44,319 bases of DNA from Bacteroidota bacterium (GTDB lineage: Bacteria; Bacteroidota; Bacteroidia; NS11-12g; UBA9320), in the NCBI GenBank assembly GCA_024645005.1, contig JAHEGS010000004.1, forward strand, positions 1 through 44,319, written 5' to 3'. The position numbers and the translations under genes are program-made. The notes under the pieces are model-generated. The model worked only from the letters and a program-made list of their open reading frames with translations, searched no databases and was not told where the DNA came from. Position 1 is the stretch's first letter. Every line of letters starts with the position of its first letter. Below, piece by piece: positions 1-9,095 of this stretch.

Positions 1-2
1 AA

Positions 3-233
3 CTTGAAGATGCAGATGCACAAAGAGATGCGATGAGAAAAATGACTTGGTTTGCATTGTTTGGTATGTTACTATATCCAGCAATTATTTTGATTACTAC
101 TATTATGGGTCAAGATAAAGCCGCACAACTTATTAGTGATATCGCACCTACATATTTTGTCTCTATTTCTGTGTTGGTAGCAGCCTTCTTTGGCGCTGAT
201 GCTGTGAAAGGAAAACCATCAGCTAAGAAATAA
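3..233 (+). CDS. Small membrane protein, C-terminal part only (holin-like?); frame open to the left window edge
   Basis: The frame continues upstream of the listed ATG (LEDADAQRDAM-RKMTWF...). Two hydrophobic segments and a Lys-rich tail. Confidence 0.55.
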   Translation, partial: LEDADAQRDAMRKMTWFALFGMLLYPAIILITTIMGQDKAAQLISDIAPTYFVSISVLVAAFFGADAVKGKPSAKK

Positions 234-260
234 TATACATAATTTTGTTATGGAGTTATT

Positions 261-1046
261 ATGAAAAGAATGATATACCAAGTCGCCGTGGGCGCCAAAT
301 CTAGATTATATGAACACTGCATTGAGTCATGTGCAAACTATTGTGAAGCCCATGGCATTGATCATATTGTTCAACGAATTCCAATCTTAAAAATCAAACC
401 TGATGTATTTGCTACAAATCGTAGTAAAGAGTCATATGAGAAACATGGCGGATTTCTTCCAATTTATGAGAAGGAAAACGCCTTTTCTTATTGGGACAAA
501 TACGACCAAATTGCAATCATTGATGCCGACATTTGGATTAGACCTGGTTCTAAAAATATTTTTGATGAGATCAAACCTGATGTTTGCTTTGCTGGTGTTA
601 TTGAAAAGCAGATGCCAATAACTGCAAAATACAAACAGAAGATCCATAGTTATTCACGTATGCAATATGGACCAATTAAATTAGATTGGAACTGGGATGA
701 TGCAGGAGGTGATTTCTTTAATATGGGTATGATGGTAATGAATAAGAGCATTACTAAATATCTGAATGGAGAAACACCAGAACAGTTTATTCGCCGACCA
801 GAATTTAAAGGCTTTGTTGATGGACTTGGTGGTTGGAAATGGTCAACTGATCAAACACTTTTAAATTACTGGCTAAAGAAATATAATATTCCAGTACAGC
901 ACTTGCATTCTGAATGGAATTCATTATATGGTGCTTTAAGAGATAATAGATATTATAAAGAAGCCCAATTTGTGCATTTCTTTTTAAAGGATCATTTACC
1001 AAATCGTGGTGAAAACGTAGAAGAATTAATGAAAGCAGTTCAATGA
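261..1046 (+). CDS. Glycosyltransferase (DxD type)
   Basis: YDQIAIIDADIWIRPG has a DxD motif in GT context. 4-bp overlap with the next gene. Confidence 0.7.
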   Translation: MKRMIYQVAVGAKSRLYEHCIESCANYCEAHGIDHIVQRIPILKIKPDVFATNRSKESYEKHGGFLPIYEKENAFSYWDKYDQIAIIDADIWIRPGSKNIFDEIKPDVCFAGVIEKQMPITAKYKQKIHSYSRMQYGPIKLDWNWDDAGGDFFNMGMMVMNKSITKYLNGETPEQFIRRPEFKGFVDGLGGWKWSTDQTLLNYWLKKYNIPVQHLHSEWNSLYGALRDNRYYKEAQFVHFFLKDHLPNRGENVEELMKAVQ

Positions 1047-2185
1047 AGATATTTGTTTTAGGTGGTGATGGGTTTTGTGGTTGGCCTACAGCTTTAAAAT
1101 TAGCTAAAGAAAACCATGAAGTATGGATTATTGATAACCTATCACGGCGCAGAATAGATGAAGAACTAGAAAGCAATTCACTTACAGATATTGAGCCTAT
1201 TGGTAAAAGAATTGCTACTGCTCGTAATTTAGGATGGGATATTAAATTTTGGAATATTGATATTGCTAAATCTTATGGGTATTTTGCAAAAGCAGTAAAC
1301 GAATTACAACCAGATGCCATTGTGCACTTTGCAGAACAAAGAGCAGCACCATATTCTATGCTCGGCCAAACCGAACGGCGATACACAGTTGATAATAATA
1401 TAACCACAACACATAATGTATTAAACGCAATTGTAGATCATTGTCCAAGTTGTCATCTAGTCCACTTAGGTACAATGGGTGTTTATGGATATTCAAAAGA
1501 AATGGGTTCTATCCCAGAAGGTTATTTGGATATTACTGTAAAAGAAACTGGCGAAGATGCAAGTATTTTATATCCTACAAATCCAGGTAGTGTATATCAC
1601 ATGACAAAGTCTATGGATCAATTATTATTTCAGTTTTATAATAAAAACTGGAACATTCATATTACAGACTTGCATCAAGGTATTGTTTGGGGAACTCAAA
1701 CTGAAGAAACATCTATGGATAAAACACTAGTTAATAGATTTGATTATGATGGAATTTATGGTACTGTTCTAAATAGATTTATTTCACAAGCAGCAACTGG
1801 AAAAAATCTAAGTGTTTATGGTACAGGTGGCCAAAAGAGAGCATTTATTCATATCCAAGATACTGCAAATTGTGTTAAATTAGCCATTGAAAATGTACCA
1901 GATAATAAAAAAGTTAGAATTTTAAATCAAGTTTCAGAAGTACGTTCAGTAAAAGAATTAGCAATGATTATATCAAATTCATATGGAACTCCTATTGAAT
2001 TTTTAGATAATCCAAGAAAAGAACTAGCAGAAAATGATCTTGCAGTTGATAATCAAGGGCTAAAAAGTTTAGGGTTTCAACCTATTACACTAACTGCAAA
2101 TCTGATAGACGATGTACGATATATTGCCACCGAAATGCATAAAAATTTAAAAGAAGAAAATATCCTTAATTCTCCAAAGTGGTAA
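1043..2185 (+). CDS. sqdB-like: SQD1/SqdB-like UDP-sulfoquinovose synthase (extended SDR/NAD-dependent epimerase family)
   Basis: GGDGFCGW nucleotide-binding motif, IVHFAEQRAAPYSM, HLGTMGVYG, YHMTK (YxxxK), TDLHQGIVWGTQTEET, NRFDYDGIYGTVLNRFISQAATG. These match signature blocks of plant and cyanobacterial SQD1. Confidence 0.85.
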   Translation: MKIFVLGGDGFCGWPTALKLAKENHEVWIIDNLSRRRIDEELESNSLTDIEPIGKRIATARNLGWDIKFWNIDIAKSYGYFAKAVNELQPDAIVHFAEQRAAPYSMLGQTERRYTVDNNITTTHNVLNAIVDHCPSCHLVHLGTMGVYGYSKEMGSIPEGYLDITVKETGEDASILYPTNPGSVYHMTKSMDQLLFQFYNKNWNIHITDLHQGIVWGTQTEETSMDKTLVNRFDYDGIYGTVLNRFISQAATGKNLSVYGTGGQKRAFIHIQDTANCVKLAIENVPDNKKVRILNQVSEVRSVKELAMIISNSYGTPIEFLDNPRKELAENDLAVDNQGLKSLGFQPITLTANLIDDVRYIATEMHKNLKEENILNSPKW

Positions 2186-2189
2186 TATA

Positions 2190-2993
2190 ATGAAAACCAT
2201 AATTTATCAATATTGGGATGGAAACCCTACACCAGGTAATACTGCTGGTGTAGCAGCGATGGAAGAATATGCTAACAGAATAGGTGCTGAATATCTCTAT
2301 GAAGATAATCCAAGATGGAAAACAGATCTAGGTAAATATTCTCCTCATTATGGTGCTTTTAAACCACTCTTTACCGAATCGTTTTATAATTATGACTATG
2401 TGTTATTTGCTGATACAGATGTTTTCCCTGTAGCAAATTTAAATGAAAATATATTTGAACAGTTTTATAATACAGATATTGAATTAGGTATCTGTGAGGA
2501 ATGGCAGCAGCCTGAGGTTAGAAAAAAACATGACCTTGGTGGTATTAATAACGCCAACGATGAATATTGGGTTAAGTTAATAGAAAAAACATGGCCAGTT
2601 AAAATGCCTAGAACTGAAAATAAAGCACCTAGGGTATATAATTCTGGTGTGGTTGTATATTCAAATGCGGGTATGATAAAGGCTAGAGAAAATTTTATTG
2701 ATTTTAAAACATATGTGAATTTTATATCTAGCCATAGATTGCCACCATTCTATACGTGTGATCAGCCGTATCTACACGCTATGATACAGGCATGTAGATT
2801 TAAATGGAAAACAATGGACTATAAATGGAACAGTAGTGTACACTATGTACCAGGTACAAAAGATCCTAGACCTGTAAATGATTTAAGAAATAATCCAAAT
2901 TTTGTGCACATACAATTAAGAAATGCAGATAATTATAATAGTGATAAATTATATAGAATAACGAATTTACCGGTAAAGGAATGGAATTTATGA
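2190..2993 (+). CDS. Glycosyltransferase (DxD type)
   Basis: YDYVLFADTDVFPV DxD motif; same gene family as the neighbours. Confidence 0.7.
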   Translation: MKTIIYQYWDGNPTPGNTAGVAAMEEYANRIGAEYLYEDNPRWKTDLGKYSPHYGAFKPLFTESFYNYDYVLFADTDVFPVANLNENIFEQFYNTDIELGICEEWQQPEVRKKHDLGGINNANDEYWVKLIEKTWPVKMPRTENKAPRVYNSGVVVYSNAGMIKARENFIDFKTYVNFISSHRLPPFYTCDQPYLHAMIQACRFKWKTMDYKWNSSVHYVPGTKDPRPVNDLRNNPNFVHIQLRNADNYNSDKLYRITNLPVKEWNL

Positions 2994-3568
2994 GTAAAAT
3001 CTTTGATTACACATATGAAGAATATATAAAGGCACAAAAGAAACTTACAGATTTTAAGTTTGGCCGTATTGTATATGTAAAAAAAGACACTATAAGTGAA
3101 ATTTATAAACACTTTGCAAAAGATAATATTTTATCAATTTTATGCCATGGAACTAGATCAGGTGAAGAACAATCCCATTTTAAAAAATATTTTAACTGTT
3201 ATGTTATGGGGTCTGAATTATGTGAAAAAGCAACAGATACACCAGATACTACTATTTGGGATTTTAATAAAGTAAAAGAGGATTGGATTGGTAAATTTGA
3301 TTTAGTATACAGCAATGCCTTTGATCACTGTATTACACCAAGTGAAACAATTGGTGTTTGGCGAGATCAATTAAAGCCAGATGGTAGACTTCTTATTGAG
3401 TGGTCTGATTCACAGAATGGTAAAGGTGTTACAAATGGTGATCCACTAAATGCTACTGAAGAAGAAGTGACTGCATGGGCTGAAGAAAATGGTATGTTTT
3501 TAGAAGCAGAACTTATGAAAAAGAAATGTAAACACGCCGGTACTATTTTGGTTTATAAAAGAAAATGA
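2990..3568 (+). CDS. SAM-dependent methyltransferase-like protein
   Basis: ILSILCHGTRSGEE...VMGSEL...FDLVYSNAFDH...LKPDGRLLIEW is a class I MTase layout. ATGA overlap with the previous gene supports the start at 2990 rather than 2981. Confidence 0.6.
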   Translation: MSKIFDYTYEEYIKAQKKLTDFKFGRIVYVKKDTISEIYKHFAKDNILSILCHGTRSGEEQSHFKKYFNCYVMGSELCEKATDTPDTTIWDFNKVKEDWIGKFDLVYSNAFDHCITPSETIGVWRDQLKPDGRLLIEWSDSQNGKGVTNGDPLNATEEEVTAWAEENGMFLEAELMKKKCKHAGTILVYKRK

Positions 3569-4215
3569 AAAATTTAATACTACAACATTGGAATGGTCCG
3601 TTACCTTTATGGGCAGAAAAGTGTAAAAAAAGCATTGAGGATTATGCCGAGTTAGTCGGTGCTGATTATCAATTATTATCCGGGTATCCTTTTATTACAC
3701 CACCAGATAAATTCGAAATAAAGCCATGGACTGTAATACAAAAAATTCATATGTTAAGTGAAGTGTATGACAGTTATGATGATGTTTTAATGCTAGATAT
3801 GGACATGATGGCGATAAGCCGGTTCCCTGTCGATAATATTTTTAATTATGAAGGTATAGGCCGTTTACATTTAAAATCAATGTCTGGCCTTAATAACAGT
3901 AGATCCAAATTATGGCCTAAACTATATAAGGAAGGTGCTCCTGCATTTTTCGGTAATTGTGTAAAATTAACAAAAAGAGAAAGAGTTATTTTAAGAAGTG
4001 CTTGTGATAAACAGGTAATTTTAGATGCATCCAATGAGGATTTACCACCTAATGATGAAGTTATTATGCACTATTTAATGCATAAAACAAAAGTATTATC
4101 TGATAAAAACACATTGGAATTACCACATGACCGTTTTTGTGATTTAGTAGAAGAAGCACACCCAGAAGCAACTATTATCCATTTTTGTGGACCTAGGAAA
4201 AATCATATCAAATGA
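3565..4215 (+). CDS. Glycosyltransferase (DxD type)
   Basis: YDDVLMLDMDMMAISRFPVDNIF. ATGA-type overlap with both neighbours. Confidence 0.65.
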   Translation: MKNLILQHWNGPLPLWAEKCKKSIEDYAELVGADYQLLSGYPFITPPDKFEIKPWTVIQKIHMLSEVYDSYDDVLMLDMDMMAISRFPVDNIFNYEGIGRLHLKSMSGLNNSRSKLWPKLYKEGAPAFFGNCVKLTKRERVILRSACDKQVILDASNEDLPPNDEVIMHYLMHKTKVLSDKNTLELPHDRFCDLVEEAHPEATIIHFCGPRKNHIK

Positions 4216-4910
4216 AAAATTTAATCGTGCAACATTTTCATCCACAATACGAAAACGTGGGCAAACCTATGCCATGGATTGTGGAAAAAAGTACGGATAA
4301 TATTAAGCGATATGCAGAACAATTAGGCGCAGAATACAAACTATTGGATGGTGAACCATTCAGAAAAGATTTACGAGCACAATGTCAAAAGCTTTGTGTG
4401 TTAAATGAAGAATTTGATGAATACGATAATATCGCTGTATTCGATACAGATATGTTTTTAGTAAATGGCTGTAAGGAAAATATATTTGAAGCAAAGGGTA
4501 TTGGTACTCACCCAGAAGTTCACAAAACTAGAGTTATGGGAGATTTCCAAAGAGCATTTCCCAAACTGGCTAATCCTAATTATCCTATACTATCCGGATC
4601 TGCATATTCATTTCCAAAAGAATTTAGACAATTAATGCGTAAACAAATAAATTCAGGAATGGAATCAGTATTTAAATTAATAAGCCCTAAACCGTTTGTT
4701 GATGAGGGCATTTTACATGTACTAATGCAAAAGGCCAAATTTAAGCTAGACAATTACCTAGATGAAAAATGGTCATATAGTAGCTATTTGCCAGAGTTAA
4801 GTAAAGCATATATAATTCATGTGCGATATACACCATTTAAAAAAGGTGGGCCTATTGATAAAAGAGATGAGAATTGTAAAAAGTTGATGGATGAAGGAAT
4901 TATACAGTGA
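4212..4910 (+). CDS. Glycosyltransferase (DxD type), divergent paralogue of the preceding gene
   Basis: YDNIAVFDTDMFLVNGCKENIFE; starts MKNLIVQHF versus MKNLILQHW in the preceding gene. Confidence 0.65.
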   Translation: MKNLIVQHFHPQYENVGKPMPWIVEKSTDNIKRYAEQLGAEYKLLDGEPFRKDLRAQCQKLCVLNEEFDEYDNIAVFDTDMFLVNGCKENIFEAKGIGTHPEVHKTRVMGDFQRAFPKLANPNYPILSGSAYSFPKEFRQLMRKQINSGMESVFKLISPKPFVDEGILHVLMQKAKFKLDNYLDEKWSYSSYLPELSKAYIIHVRYTPFKKGGPIDKRDENCKKLMDEGIIQ

Positions 4911-5602
4911 AAGCCTATGTAATAACCTTAGATGATAATGTGCTTAGTCAAGATGGTGCTAATAATCTTATTACATCATCAAAAAAAGTAAAAAATGATT
5001 TTAACATTGAAATATTTGATGCTGTAACTTCAAAGATGGCCAATATTATTTTAATGGGAAATGGGCTAAAATGGAAATATCCTTGGGAAGGTCAAGAAAC
5101 AGATCTAAAAACCGGTTTAATTAAAACTGCATATCCAACACAGGTAAAGGAAAAAAGAATTGCCTGTGCCATGAGCCATTGGTTATTATGGAAAAAATGT
5201 GAATCATTAAATGAACCAATTTTAATATTAGAACACGATGCAATTTTTATTGAAAAATTAGATTATAAATCTATTTTAAAAAGTAATTTTAATATCATTG
5301 GAATTAATAGTCCTGCAGCTGCAACTCGTAAGGCACACCAGTTTCATGATATTGTGCAAAGTAAACCCGCCTGGATTCAACCAGTGCCAGATATTGATGA
5401 GTTTAATATCCCCCAAGGACTGGCTGGAAATTCTGCATATATAATTAAACCAGAAGGCGCTAAACTAATAATTGCAGCTAGTCATGAGCATGGTGTTTGG
5501 CCTAATGATGCTCTAATGTGTAAACAAATTATCCCCAACCTTGGTGTGACGAAAAAATACTTTACAAGAATCCAAGGGTTACCCTCAACAACAGTGAATT
5601 AA
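4907..5602 (+). CDS. GT25-like glycosyltransferase (LPS biosynthesis type)
   Basis: KAYVITLDDN...ACAMSHWLLWKKCESLNEPILILEHDAIF, typical GT25 blocks. Confidence 0.7.
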   Translation: MKAYVITLDDNVLSQDGANNLITSSKKVKNDFNIEIFDAVTSKMANIILMGNGLKWKYPWEGQETDLKTGLIKTAYPTQVKEKRIACAMSHWLLWKKCESLNEPILILEHDAIFIEKLDYKSILKSNFNIIGINSPAAATRKAHQFHDIVQSKPAWIQPVPDIDEFNIPQGLAGNSAYIIKPEGAKLIIAASHEHGVWPNDALMCKQIIPNLGVTKKYFTRIQGLPSTTVN

Positions 5603-5604
5603 AT

Positions 5605-6174
5605 ATGAAAAAATCAGTATTAAATCATGTAAAAACATTAAAACAATTTCACACAGAAATTTATAAACAGCAAGAAGAAAACCACAGAGAACACTATTGC
5701 GCAGTACATGATGCTATTGTAAAATATTGGAATTTAGGTAAGTGTCAATCATATATGGAATTAGGTGTTCATCAGGGCGGTACTGCATCAAATATTTTAT
5801 TACAAAAACCAAAAAAAGTAGTATTGGTTGATAAAAATTTAGATCTGTACAGAGAATATTTAGAACCAATTGCCATTCATTATTGTGATCAAAATGACAT
5901 TGATTTAAAAACAAAAGAGTGCGAGTCAATTGATCTATATGCAATGGAAGTAGAATGTGATATGCTTTTTATTGATAGTTATCATAAACCAGATTATATG
6001 ATCCAAGAGTTATCTACTCATGCACATAATACTAAGAAATATATAATAGCACATGATACATATTCTGTTAAATCATTGCACGAATGTTTAGAAAATTTTG
6101 CGATGAAAAATAAATGGGAAGTATTAGAATATAATAAAAAAAATGTGGGTTATACAGTATTGGGAAGAAAATGA
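5605..6174 (+). CDS. Class I methyltransferase-like (Methyltransf_24 / cephalosporin-hydroxylase-like)
   Basis: SYMELGVHQGGTASNILLQKPKKVVLVDKN...MLFIDSYHKPDY...IIAHDTY. Confidence 0.6.
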   Translation: MKKSVLNHVKTLKQFHTEIYKQQEENHREHYCAVHDAIVKYWNLGKCQSYMELGVHQGGTASNILLQKPKKVVLVDKNLDLYREYLEPIAIHYCDQNDIDLKTKECESIDLYAMEVECDMLFIDSYHKPDYMIQELSTHAHNTKKYIIAHDTYSVKSLHECLENFAMKNKWEVLEYNKKNVGYTVLGRK

Positions 6175-6821
6175 AAGCTTTTGTAATTACAATTATGGAC
6201 AATGAAAAATCTGTACAATCTGCAATGCGTTGTATGAAATCTGCAGAGAAATACGGATTGCATGTAGAACATCATATAGCGACAACCCCTAAAGATAAAC
6301 CTTGGGAAATTCTCCACAAAAAAGGTATTTCCCCTCACGGATTTGTTGAACGATATTCTAGATTAGAAAATTGCATGGCATGTTTTTTATCACACCATTC
6401 ACTATGGGAAATGTCTGTAAAACTTGATGAACCAATTGTAGTCTTTGAACATGACGCAATTGTTACTGGAGAAGTTCCGATCAATGAGAAGTTTGATGGA
6501 TGCATGACTTTTTCCAAACCTTCATACGGTAAATTTAATACACCAATGAAATTGGGAGTTGATGGATTAGTTCAAAAGCAATACTTCGGTGGCGCGCATG
6601 GATATATGATTAACCCAAAGGGTGCGAAAGAATTTATTAAAAAGGCAAAAATAGATGCATCGCCTACTGATGTATTCATTAATTTAAAGAATTTTAGTTG
6701 GTTGCAAGAGTATTATCCATGGTCTTGTATGGCAGTGGATACATTTACTACAATCCAAAAAGATGATGGATGTCAAGCTAAACATAATTATAAAGACGGA
6801 TATGAGATAATTGATGCATAA
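6171..6821 (+). CDS. GT25-like glycosyltransferase
   Basis: KAFVITIMDNEKS...ACFLSHHSLWEMSVKLDEPIVVFEHDAIV...GGAHGYMINPKGAKEFI. Confidence 0.7.
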   Translation: MKAFVITIMDNEKSVQSAMRCMKSAEKYGLHVEHHIATTPKDKPWEILHKKGISPHGFVERYSRLENCMACFLSHHSLWEMSVKLDEPIVVFEHDAIVTGEVPINEKFDGCMTFSKPSYGKFNTPMKLGVDGLVQKQYFGGAHGYMINPKGAKEFIKKAKIDASPTDVFINLKNFSWLQEYYPWSCMAVDTFTTIQKDDGCQAKHNYKDGYEIIDA

Positions 6822-7491
6822 AATTATTGATGAATTGGTAATTACTGGTTGTGATTCTAAGACCGAATGGCAACTTCCTTGGTTTTTAGATAATTATTTA
6901 ACACACAACAAAACACCAATTTGTGTTGCTAATTTTGGTGTTTCAGAAGAAATTAGAAATTGGTTAGTGTCACACCCATTTATTCATTGTGTAATGGATT
7001 TAAAAGAAACAAGGGATATAAAGGCTTGGTTTTATAAACCAACTGCAATGTTACATTTACCTGCTAAAAAAGGTGTTTGGCTAGATACAGATTGTCAAGT
7101 ATTGGATAATATTAGTAAAATATTTAAACTTATTGAACAAGATAAGCTTTTAATGGCAGTTGATAAACCATGGCTAAAGCGCCGTGGTGAATTATGGCAC
7201 AATAGTGGAGTTGTTGGTTGGAGTGGACGACCAGAAATTTTAAATAAATGGATTGCTGCAATTAAAGAAAACCCTAGTGTCGGAGATCAGGAAGTTTTAC
7301 ACAGTATTCTAAATCCTATTACCATGATGAAATATATAAAAGAGTTACCAAACGAATATAATTGGTTACGATTACAAATTGAAAATGATGGTGAAGATAG
7401 CCCTAATAAAAAAATTGTACACTGGACCGGCGAAAAAGGTAATGATCGTATCAGGGGTATGATGAAAATAAAGGAGACAATTCGTGCCTAA
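6814..7491 (+). CDS. Glycosyltransferase (GT32/capsular-polysaccharide-synthesis type)
   Basis: GVWLDTDCQVLDNI DxD motif and HNSGVVGW. ATG at 6814 preferred over the TTG used in the ORF track. Confidence 0.6.
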   Translation: MHKIIDELVITGCDSKTEWQLPWFLDNYLTHNKTPICVANFGVSEEIRNWLVSHPFIHCVMDLKETRDIKAWFYKPTAMLHLPAKKGVWLDTDCQVLDNISKIFKLIEQDKLLMAVDKPWLKRRGELWHNSGVVGWSGRPEILNKWIAAIKENPSVGDQEVLHSILNPITMMKYIKELPNEYNWLRLQIENDGEDSPNKKIVHWTGEKGNDRIRGMMKIKETIRA

Positions 7492-8176
7492 AACAGTACA
7501 CGTTGTTGGTAATGGTGATTCAGCTACATTTTTTAATGAAGCACCTCGTAGAGGGTTAAAACTAGCATGTAATTTGGCACCATTTCCTATTGAAAATTGT
7601 TACGCATCATGCATTGTTGATTTTAAAATGATGAAAACAATTCAGAGTGGAGTTGTGGATGTACCTGGTGAATGGGTACTAGGAGCAAGACCAAAGATTT
7701 TTATGGAAAAAAATCCTGGTTTTAGAATGCAAAGAGCACATCAAATTAAAACATTCTATACCAAACTCCCAAAGTATGCTTCTAATTATACAGATTTAAA
7801 TTGCGGACATATGGCAGTTTACTTTGCTGCTGAACACTTAAAGGCAGATGTAATTCATATGTATGGTTTTGATTCAATCTTTGATTTTAATCTTAGAAGC
7901 TATACAGATACCTTTATTAATTCTGATAGAGGTAATATGAATAATAATAGATTATCCACTAATTGGAGACCGCTGTGGATGAATATGTTTAAAGACTTTG
8001 ACGGATCTGGTAAAAACCAGAAAACAGAGTTTGTATTACATCATATGCATGATAATTTAAAATTTAATCCAGGTAATAATGTTATTATTGAAAAATACGG
8101 CCGTAGGGGCGAGATAAAGCCTCCAGCTGATAAAGTAAAAGGTAGTTGGCAGCCACCTGCAAATGGGATAATGTAA
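7484..8176 (+). CDS. Putative glycosyltransferase-like protein with a GNGxS N-terminus (DUF115/CST-like)
   Basis: VHVVGNGDSATFF...NLAPFP...CIVDFKMM; last gene of the cassette, 8-bp overlap with the previous gene. Confidence 0.4.
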   Translation: MPKTVHVVGNGDSATFFNEAPRRGLKLACNLAPFPIENCYASCIVDFKMMKTIQSGVVDVPGEWVLGARPKIFMEKNPGFRMQRAHQIKTFYTKLPKYASNYTDLNCGHMAVYFAAEHLKADVIHMYGFDSIFDFNLRSYTDTFINSDRGNMNNNRLSTNWRPLWMNMFKDFDGSGKNQKTEFVLHHMHDNLKFNPGNNVIIEKYGRRGEIKPPADKVKGSWQPPANGIM

Positions 8177-8185
8177 AAAAAACAC

Positions 8186-8214
8186 TTTACCTTTTCCAAC
8201 TTATGTATTATAAT
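8186..8214 (+). promoter_or_regulatory. Sigma70-type promoter, TTTACC-17-TATAAT
   Basis: TTTACC at 8186-8191 and TATAAT at 8209-8214 with a 17-bp spacer, just upstream of the ORF at 8222. Confidence 0.7.
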
Positions 8215-8221
8215 AAACATA

Positions 8222-8683
8222 ATGGAGAATGATATGATCTTTGTAGAAGGTGGAAGTAAACGCCAAAGAGAACTTACTTATCAGGCTGCAGAGTTTGCGT
8301 GGATGCAATTAATGCCAAGAATAAAAAAATGTGTTATTAATATCGAACTTAAAAAATTAAAGGGTTATGACGGTACATGCTTAGATATTGGCCATAGAGA
8401 ATATCTAATGGAGATTGATAAAAAGCTTAGTCTTGGTGAGAATTTTTTAACCACAATCTTTCATGAGATGGTTCATGTTAAACAGTATGTGAGAAAAGAA
8501 CTTTTCAGTGATGTCAATTTTTATAGCACTAGGGAAGAATATTTAAATCTACCATGGGAAATAGAAGCCTATGAAATGCAGGAGGTATTATTAGAGTTAT
8601 GGAATTCAAAGATCACCAACAATCGGAAACAGAACTTTACAGGCGCGAAATCATTAATAGAGAAGGCCAAATCGAAATTCTAG
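8222..8683 (+). CDS. Small zinc metallopeptidase-like protein (minimal gluzincin/SprT-like)
   Basis: IFHEMVHVKQYV (HExxH) followed by LPWEIEAYEMQE, a likely third-ligand Glu. Confidence 0.6.
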   Translation: MENDMIFVEGGSKRQRELTYQAAEFAWMQLMPRIKKCVINIELKKLKGYDGTCLDIGHREYLMEIDKKLSLGENFLTTIFHEMVHVKQYVRKELFSDVNFYSTREEYLNLPWEIEAYEMQEVLLELWNSKITNNRKQNFTGAKSLIEKAKSKF

Positions 8684-8826
8684 AAAATAACATATATGAA
8701 TTGCAAGAACAGCTACAAGAAGCATATAAACGCATCGATCACTTAAATGAGGAATTATCTAATGTTAAAGTATGTGAATGTCCCCCTATTGTCAGCGGCG
8801 TTGATGGTCTTGGCAACCCCTATTAA
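8599..8826 (+). CDS. Small coiled-coil protein
   Basis: Heptad-rich EILENNIYELQEQLQEAYKRIDHLNEEL. Overlaps the preceding ORF by 85 bp in another frame. Confidence 0.5.
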   Translation: MEFKDHQQSETELYRREIINREGQIEILENNIYELQEQLQEAYKRIDHLNEELSNVKVCECPPIVSGVDGLGNPY

Positions 8827-8878
8827 GACTAAAACCATTTTCTTTCAAAAATAAATTGAAAAAAATGCATTTTAGGGG

Positions 8879-8907
8879 TTTACATTTGCCTAAAAATGGT
8901 TTATAAT
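8879..8907 (+). promoter_or_regulatory. Strong sigma70-type early promoter
   Basis: TTTACA-17-TATAAT. Shares a long core (GTTTACATTTGCCTAAAAATGGTTTATAATATATTATAAAATCAAAA) with 10773-10801 and an A-rich upstream block with 13086-13114. Confidence 0.8.
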
Positions 8908-8942
8908 ATATTATAAAATCAAAAAAGGAAGAGGAGCCTATC

Positions 8943-9095
8943 ATGATTAAATTTATTATTACCGTAACTATGGAATCTGGTGAGGTTTGGGAAACTATTC
9001 GTCACACAAAGAATGGTATGCAAACTGTTTTGGATTCTATTTTTGCTTGTGGTGAATTTGTTAAATTTTCAGTTGAGGAGGTGCGTAATGACTAA
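8943..9095 (+). CDS. Hypothetical small protein, 50 aa (missing from the ORF track)
   Basis: MIKFIITVTMESGEVWETIRHTKNGMQTVLDSIFACGEFVKFSVEEVRND*; directly downstream of the promoter; SD AGGAAGAGGAG; 8-bp overlap with the next start at 9088. Confidence 0.6.
   Translation: MIKFIITVTMESGEVWETIRHTKNGMQTVLDSIFACGEFVKFSVEEVRND

Noticed and set aside
432-1176. Minus-strand ORFs 432-647 and 805-1176
   Set aside because: They lie fully opposite strong plus-strand genes (GT and SQD1-like), with low-complexity translation and no SD or family resemblance.
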